Of a stretch of DNA of 64,000 nt, positions 60,238 through 64,000 are shown in pieces (the stretch's first letter is position 1; each line of letters starts with the position of its first letter). Made by a program: the position numbers and the translations under genes. Under the pieces are notes generated by a model, which saw only the letters and a program-made list of their open reading frames with translations, was not told the origin of the DNA and searched no databases. Source of the stretch: Pseudoduganella violacea (lineage in GTDB: Bacteria > Pseudomonadota > Gammaproteobacteria > Burkholderiales > Burkholderiaceae_D); NCBI RefSeq assembly GCF_014191875.1, contig NZ_JACHXD010000003.1, positions 124,001 to 188,000 of the forward strand. Direction: 5' to 3'.

Positions 60238-61362
60238 ATGAGCCAAAGCGCGGACGTGATCGTGATCGGCGCCGGCATTATCGGCGGCGCCTGCGCCGAT
60301 GCGCTGGCGGCGCGCGGCCTGCAAGTCACGGTCATCGAACAGGATGCCATCGGCAGCGGCGCGACAGCGGCCGGCATGGGGCATCTCGTGGCAATGGACG
60401 ACAACGCGGAAGAACTGGCGCTGTCATCGTGGTCCATCCGCCTCTGGAACGAGTTCGTGGACGAACATCCGCACAGCCATGAATACAGCCGCTGCGGCAC
60501 CATCTGGGTCGCCAGCGATGAGGAAGAGCTGGCGGCGGCCCAGGCCAAGGGCAGCAATATGCGGGCGCATGGCCTGCAATGCGAGCTGCTCGACGCGCGG
60601 GCGCTGTACGAACGGGAACCGGCGCTACGGCCCGGCCTTGCCGGCGGCCTGCTGGTGGGTGGCGACGGACTCGTATATCCACCCAAGAGCGCGCGCATCC
60701 TGCTCGACCGCGCGCGCAGCCGGGGCGCGCAGCTGGTGGCTGGCGCGGTGGCGGCAATCGAGGACCGGGCCGTGCTGCTGCGCGACGGCAGCCGCCTGCA
60801 TGCGGACAGCATCGTGCTGGCGGCCGGCGCGCGCTGCACCGAACTCTTGCCCGCCCTGCCACTGCAGGCGAAGAAAGGCCATCTGGCCATCACCGACCGC
60901 TATCCCGGCTTTATCCGCCACCAATTGGTGGAGCTGGGCTATATCAAGAGCGCCCATGCGGCCAGCGGCGACTCGGTCGCCTTCAATCTGCAGCCCCGGC
61001 CCACGGGACAGATACTGATCGGCTCCTCGCGCCAGTTCAACGCCAGCCTGGATGCCGAACCGGCCATGCTCTCGCGCATGCTGCGCCATGCCGCCAGCTT
61101 TGTGCCGCAATTGGCCGGGCTGAATGTGCTGCGTTGCTGGACCGGCCTGCGCGCCGCCAGTCCCGACGGCCTGCCCCTGATCGGTCCCTGGCCGGCGCGA
61201 CGCGGCCTATGGCTGGCGACCGGCCACGAAGGGCTGGGCATCACCACCTCGCTCGCCACCGCGCAACTGCTGGCGGCACAAATGACGGACGGCAGCGTGC
61301 CGATTCCCTTGCAGCCATATCTGCCGCAGCGTTTTATGCTCGCGCCATCGAACCATGTCTGA
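60238..61362 (+). CDS. FAD-dependent D-hydroxyproline dehydrogenase, DAO-fold subunit
   Basis: The product has the FAD site ADVIVIGAGIIGGACADALAARGLQVTVIE and the DAO-type C-terminal part (CWTGLRAASPDGLPLIGPW, GLWLATGHEGLGITTSLATAQLLA). Within this operon it should be the catalytic subunit oxidising cis-4-hydroxy-D-proline to 1-pyrroline-4-hydroxy-2-carboxylate. I chose ATG 60238; an in-frame ATG at 60217 overlaps the epimerase. It overlaps the ferredoxin-like gene by eight bases. Confidence 0.88.
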   Translation: MSQSADVIVIGAGIIGGACADALAARGLQVTVIEQDAIGSGATAAGMGHLVAMDDNAEELALSSWSIRLWNEFVDEHPHSHEYSRCGTIWVASDEEELAAAQAKGSNMRAHGLQCELLDARALYEREPALRPGLAGGLLVGGDGLVYPPKSARILLDRARSRGAQLVAGAVAAIEDRAVLLRDGSRLHADSIVLAAGARCTELLPALPLQAKKGHLAITDRYPGFIRHQLVELGYIKSAHAASGDSVAFNLQPRPTGQILIGSSRQFNASLDAEPAMLSRMLRHAASFVPQLAGLNVLRCWTGLRAASPDGLPLIGPWPARRGLWLATGHEGLGITTSLATAQLLAAQMTDGSVPIPLQPYLPQRFMLAPSNHV

Positions 61363-61618
61363 ACACCTGAATATTCTGATCGACGGCGAACGCCTCGTCG
61401 TCGTTGCCGGCAGCAGCGTGGCGGCAGCCGTGGCGCTGGCAAACGGCGGCATTACGCGCCGGTCGGTGAGCGGCATGCCGCGCGCGCCTTTGTGCGGTAT
61501 GGGAATCTGCCACGAATGCCGCGTCAGCATCGATGGCCGCGACCATCAGCTGGCATGCCAGACCCTGTGCACTGAAGGCATGCGGATTCGCACAGGCTGG
61601 GTGGGGAACGAAGCATGA
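61355..61618 (+). CDS. (2Fe-2S)-binding subunit of D-hydroxyproline dehydrogenase
   Basis: The 87-residue protein has the 2Fe-2S ligands APLCGMGICHECRV and a fourth Cys in ACQTLC. This small subunit type occurs in heterotrimeric D-hydroxyproline and sarcosine-like dehydrogenases. It overlaps its neighbours by eight and four bases. Confidence 0.9.
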   Translation: MSEHLNILIDGERLVVVAGSSVAAAVALANGGITRRSVSGMPRAPLCGMGICHECRVSIDGRDHQLACQTLCTEGMRIRTGWVGNEA

Positions 61619-62862
61619 AGCGGGACTTCGATGTGATCGTGATCGGCGCCGGCCCTGCCGGTCTGGCAGCCGCCAGTACGGCAGCGGCGTATGGTGCCAG
61701 CGTCGCCATCGTGGATGACAATCCTTACTCCGGCGGCCAGATCTGGCGTGGTGGCGCGGCGGCGCAGCAGGACGAGCGGGCGCGCCATCTCTGGACTGAG
61801 CTGCAGGCAAGGCAGGTGACCGTGCTGCAGCAGGCCCGCGTGCTGTATGCGCCTGAAGCGGGCAAGCTGCTGCTGCAAACGCCGCGACAAGCACAGGTTG
61901 TTAGCTATTGCCGCCTGGTCCTGGCCACCGGAGCGCGCGAACTGCTCCTGCCCTTCCCCGGCTGGACACTGCCCGGCGTCAGCGGCGCGGGCGGCTTGCA
62001 GGCACTGTCCAAAGGCGGCTATCCGGTGCAGGGCAAGCGCGTGGTGGTGGCGGGATCGGGACCGCTATTGCTGGCCGTTGCCGCGACCTTGCAGGACAAG
62101 GGCGCGACCGTCAGCGCCATCGTCGAGCAGGCCGGCAGCATGCAGCTGGCGCGTTTCGCCCTGGGCCTCTTCGCCACGCCAGAAAAATTGAAACAAGCCA
62201 TGCAGTTGGGCCGCAAGCTCAGTAACGTGCCCTACTACCGCAACAGCTATATCAGTGCCGCCCACGGCGCCGGGACGCTGGAATCGGTCAGTGTGCGCCA
62301 CGGTGGCAGCGATGAGCGCTGGCCCTGCGAGCTGCTGGCCTGCGGCTACGGCTTGCTGCCGAATACCGAACTGGCCGCATCCCTCGGCTGCACTCTGCGC
62401 GGCCAGGCCGTGCAAGTCGACGAATGGCAGCAAACCTCGCAGCCGAACATCTTCTGCGCAGGCGAAAGCACCGGCATCGGCGGTGTCGATCTGGCGCTGG
62501 TAGAAGGCCGCATTGCCGGCTTGGCTGCCGTCGAACGGCAGGACGAAGCCAGCCTCCACTTCGCCGATCGCGCGCGCTGGCAGCGTTTCGCGATGCGGCT
62601 GGAACGCGGCTTCGCGCTGCGCCCGGAGCTGCACGCGCTGGCCGACGACGGCACCATCGTCTGCCGCTGCGAGGATGTCTGCCACGGCGAGTTGAAAGAA
62701 CACCGGAGTTGGCGCAGCGCCAAGCTGCATACCCGCTGCGGCATGGGGCCGTGCCAGGGACGTATTTGCGGCGGCGCCACCGGCCTGTTGTACGGCTGGC
62801 GTCCCGATTCCGTTCGCGTGCCGGTCGTGCCGGCGCGCATAGACAGCATCATCACTTCATAA
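61615..62862 (+). CDS. FAD/NAD(P)-binding subunit of D-hydroxyproline dehydrogenase
   Basis: The 415-residue product has two dinucleotide sites (VIVIGAGPAGLAAASTAAAYGASVAIVDD; RVVVAGSGPLLLAVAATLQDKG). The C-terminal bfd-like Cys cluster is IVCRCEDVCHGEL and CGMGPCQGRICG. It transfers electrons from the catalytic subunit through the iron-sulfur protein. The Cys cluster suggests an additional metal site. Confidence 0.9.
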   Translation: MKRDFDVIVIGAGPAGLAAASTAAAYGASVAIVDDNPYSGGQIWRGGAAAQQDERARHLWTELQARQVTVLQQARVLYAPEAGKLLLQTPRQAQVVSYCRLVLATGARELLLPFPGWTLPGVSGAGGLQALSKGGYPVQGKRVVVAGSGPLLLAVAATLQDKGATVSAIVEQAGSMQLARFALGLFATPEKLKQAMQLGRKLSNVPYYRNSYISAAHGAGTLESVSVRHGGSDERWPCELLACGYGLLPNTELAASLGCTLRGQAVQVDEWQQTSQPNIFCAGESTGIGGVDLALVEGRIAGLAAVERQDEASLHFADRARWQRFAMRLERGFALRPELHALADDGTIVCRCEDVCHGELKEHRSWRSAKLHTRCGMGPCQGRICGGATGLLYGWRPDSVRVPVVPARIDSIITS

Positions 62863-62876
62863 CCAAGGAGACAAGC

Positions 62877-63797
62877 ATGAGCAGCACTAGCAACGCAAAA
62901 TGGCAAGGCGTATTCCCGGCAGTGACCACCAAGTTCAAGCCGAACGAGGATCTGGACCACGCCGAAATGGCGAAGCACTTCGAGTTCATGATCGCCAATG
63001 GCGTGCATGGCCTGGTCACATGCGGCTCGCTGGGCGAAGCCAGCACCCTGTCGCTGGAAGAAAAGCTTGAAGTGACCAAGGTCGCGATTGAAGTCGCGAA
63101 CGGCCGCGTGCCGGTGCTGGCGAATGTGAGCGAAACCCGCACCACCAATGCCTGCCGTTTCGTGGAACAGGCTGCGGCCATGGGCGTGCAAGGCTTTATG
63201 GTGATGCCGTCCGTGCTGTATGCCGCCGATGCGCGCGAAGCCAAGGATAATCTACGCACTATCGCCAAGGCCGCCCAGCTGCCCATCATGGTGTACAACA
63301 ATCCAGTGTCCTACAAAGTCGATCTGACGCCGGAAGACTTCAAGGATCTAGCCGACTGCGAACAGATCGTCGCCATCAAGGAATCGACCGATAATATCCG
63401 CCGCATCACCGACCTGCGCAACGCCGTGGGCGAACGCTACCAGCTCTTCATGGGCGTGGACGACCTCTCCTTCGAGGCGCTGGCGGTGGGCGCGGACGGC
63501 CTGCTGGCTGGCCTGGTGGTGGCCTTCCCGGCCGAAACCGTGGCGCTGTACAAGCTGGCCAAGGCCAAGCGCTGGGACGAGGCGCTCAAGCTGTATCAAT
63601 GGTTCATGCCCCTGCTGCATCTGGACGTATCGGCCAAGCTGGTACAGAACCTGAAGCTGGTGGAAAGCATGGCCGGAGTCGGCAACGAATATGTGCGCCG
63701 CCCACGCCAGCCGCTGCAAGGCGCAGAGCGCGAGAAGGTGGTGAGTATCGTCAAGCAGGCGCTCATCACCCGTCCCGACGTGAGCACGCTGTTCTAA
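62877..63797 (+). CDS. lhpC: DHDPS-family 1-pyrroline-4-hydroxy-2-carboxylate deaminase
   Basis: The 306-residue TIM barrel has GVHGLVTCGSLGEASTLSLEEKLEV, PIMVYNNPVSYKVDL (catalytic Tyr) and VAIKESTDNIRRI (Schiff-base Lys). Together with the upstream epimerase and dehydrogenase it fits LhpC, which deaminates the pyrroline to 2-oxoglutarate semialdehyde. The final semialdehyde dehydrogenase is not in the window. RBS AAGGAGA precedes ATG 62877. Confidence 0.88.
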   Translation: MSSTSNAKWQGVFPAVTTKFKPNEDLDHAEMAKHFEFMIANGVHGLVTCGSLGEASTLSLEEKLEVTKVAIEVANGRVPVLANVSETRTTNACRFVEQAAAMGVQGFMVMPSVLYAADAREAKDNLRTIAKAAQLPIMVYNNPVSYKVDLTPEDFKDLADCEQIVAIKESTDNIRRITDLRNAVGERYQLFMGVDDLSFEALAVGADGLLAGLVVAFPAETVALYKLAKAKRWDEALKLYQWFMPLLHLDVSAKLVQNLKLVESMAGVGNEYVRRPRQPLQGAEREKVVSIVKQALITRPDVSTLF

Positions 63798-63807
63798 GCG
63801 GATAAAC

Positions 63808-63835
63808 TTCCGGGCCGCCTGCTGGCAGCCCGGAA
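63808..63835. terminator. Hairpin between convergent genes
   Basis: TTCCGGGC (63808-63815) and GCCCGGAA (63828-63835) form an 8-bp stem with a 12-base loop between the deaminase gene and the minus-strand gene at the window end. No T run follows on either strand, so termination strength is uncertain. Confidence 0.45.
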
Positions 63836-63850
63836 AGCGGGTTTAGGCTA

Positions 63851-64000
63851 TCAAACCAGCCACAGACCCTGGCCAGCCTGCTGAGCCTGAACCACGGCAT
63901 CCTGCGCGATCCAGCTGCCCACCAGCTCGGCGCGGGTGTGATTACCCAGATACGTCACCCACGATGCTTCGCCACCGGCATCGGTCACCTTCAAGCCGCT
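63851..64000 (-). CDS. C-terminal end of an unidentified protein (partial)
   Basis: The minus-strand frame enters from the right edge and ends in TGA at 63851-63853, with 49 residues including EASWVTYLGNHTRAELVGSW and ending QAGQGLWLV. No motif is recognised. It converges on the hydroxyproline operon. Confidence 0.5.
   Translation of the reverse strand, partial: SGLKVTDAGGEASWVTYLGNHTRAELVGSWIAQDAVVQAQQAGQGLWLV

Overview
The window is a GC-rich bacterial chromosome segment whose gene content points to a betaproteobacterium of the Oxalobacteraceae (Massilia/Duganella/Telluria-like). The main support is the conserved Burkholderiales housekeeping block lysC, tRNA-Ser, tilS, accA, DNA glycosylase, cysS, ppiA, ppiB, lpxH (44172-52456). 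ANR/FNR-type sites in front of a PHA synthase module and a compact GspG-F-E/PilMNO-like secretion locus fit the same assignment. The taxonomic call is inference from gene content only.

Layout. 1-1846: the tail of an unknown gene, an Imm10-like immunity gene broken by a one-base frameshift, and an MFS exporter. 1958-11223: an 11-gene, tightly coupled minus-strand operon for a type II secretion system with type IV pilus-like inner-membrane parts (major pseudopilin, GspF, GspE, PilM/N/O/P-like proteins, secretin, three more pseudopilins). 11350-14108: a secreted M28 peptidase, a TetR C-terminal fragment, a small membrane protein and a LuxR solo. 14320-18613: a Fur-box-controlled iron uptake operon (TonB receptor, two small membrane proteins, PepSY protein). 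18617-23236: a low-oxygen module bracketed by two FNR/ANR-like boxes (small membrane protein, universal stress protein, PHA synthase, and a convergent thymidine phosphorylase). 23306-30374: a serine hydrolase, accessory genes, a TlpA-like thioredoxin, an EnvZ/OmpR-type two-component system and a CcdA-like protein. 30418-31446 and 39667-40257: an NADP-dependent oxidoreductase and a NemR-like TetR regulator that share one operator sequence.

The most striking region is 31689-39663, five plus-strand genes lying exactly between that oxidoreductase and that regulator. The third gene encodes an 807-residue protein whose N-terminal part closely resembles the autocatalytic alpha-N-methyltransferases of borosin RiPP pathways (OphMA/SonM type), with the SAM-binding and catalytic Arg/Tyr positions kept. 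Before it are two large paralogous proteins of no recognised family. The second of these carries a 77-residue tract of alternating Val/Ile/Thr and Asp and is a candidate in-trans substrate. After it come a StrG-like Fe(II)/2-oxoglutarate oxygenase and a GH76-like six-hairpin protein. I read this as a candidate split borosin-like peptide modification cluster of unusual architecture. The identity of the substrate is inference.

40416-43965 holds small accessory genes (ABM monooxygenase-like, GFA, PP2C-like, VOC, alpha/beta hydrolase). 44093-52456 is the housekeeping block. 52459-58404 holds hypothetical and accessory genes and a YtrA-type GntR/ABC transporter operon with its operator. 59288-63797 is a trans-4-hydroxy-L-proline catabolic operon (epimerase, three-subunit D-hydroxyproline dehydrogenase, deaminase) with a divergent PAS-AraC regulator. 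The window ends inside an unidentified minus-strand gene. Apart from 43966-44383 (a tRNA, a tRNA-like remnant and a terminator), no gene-free stretch exceeds about 300 bases.
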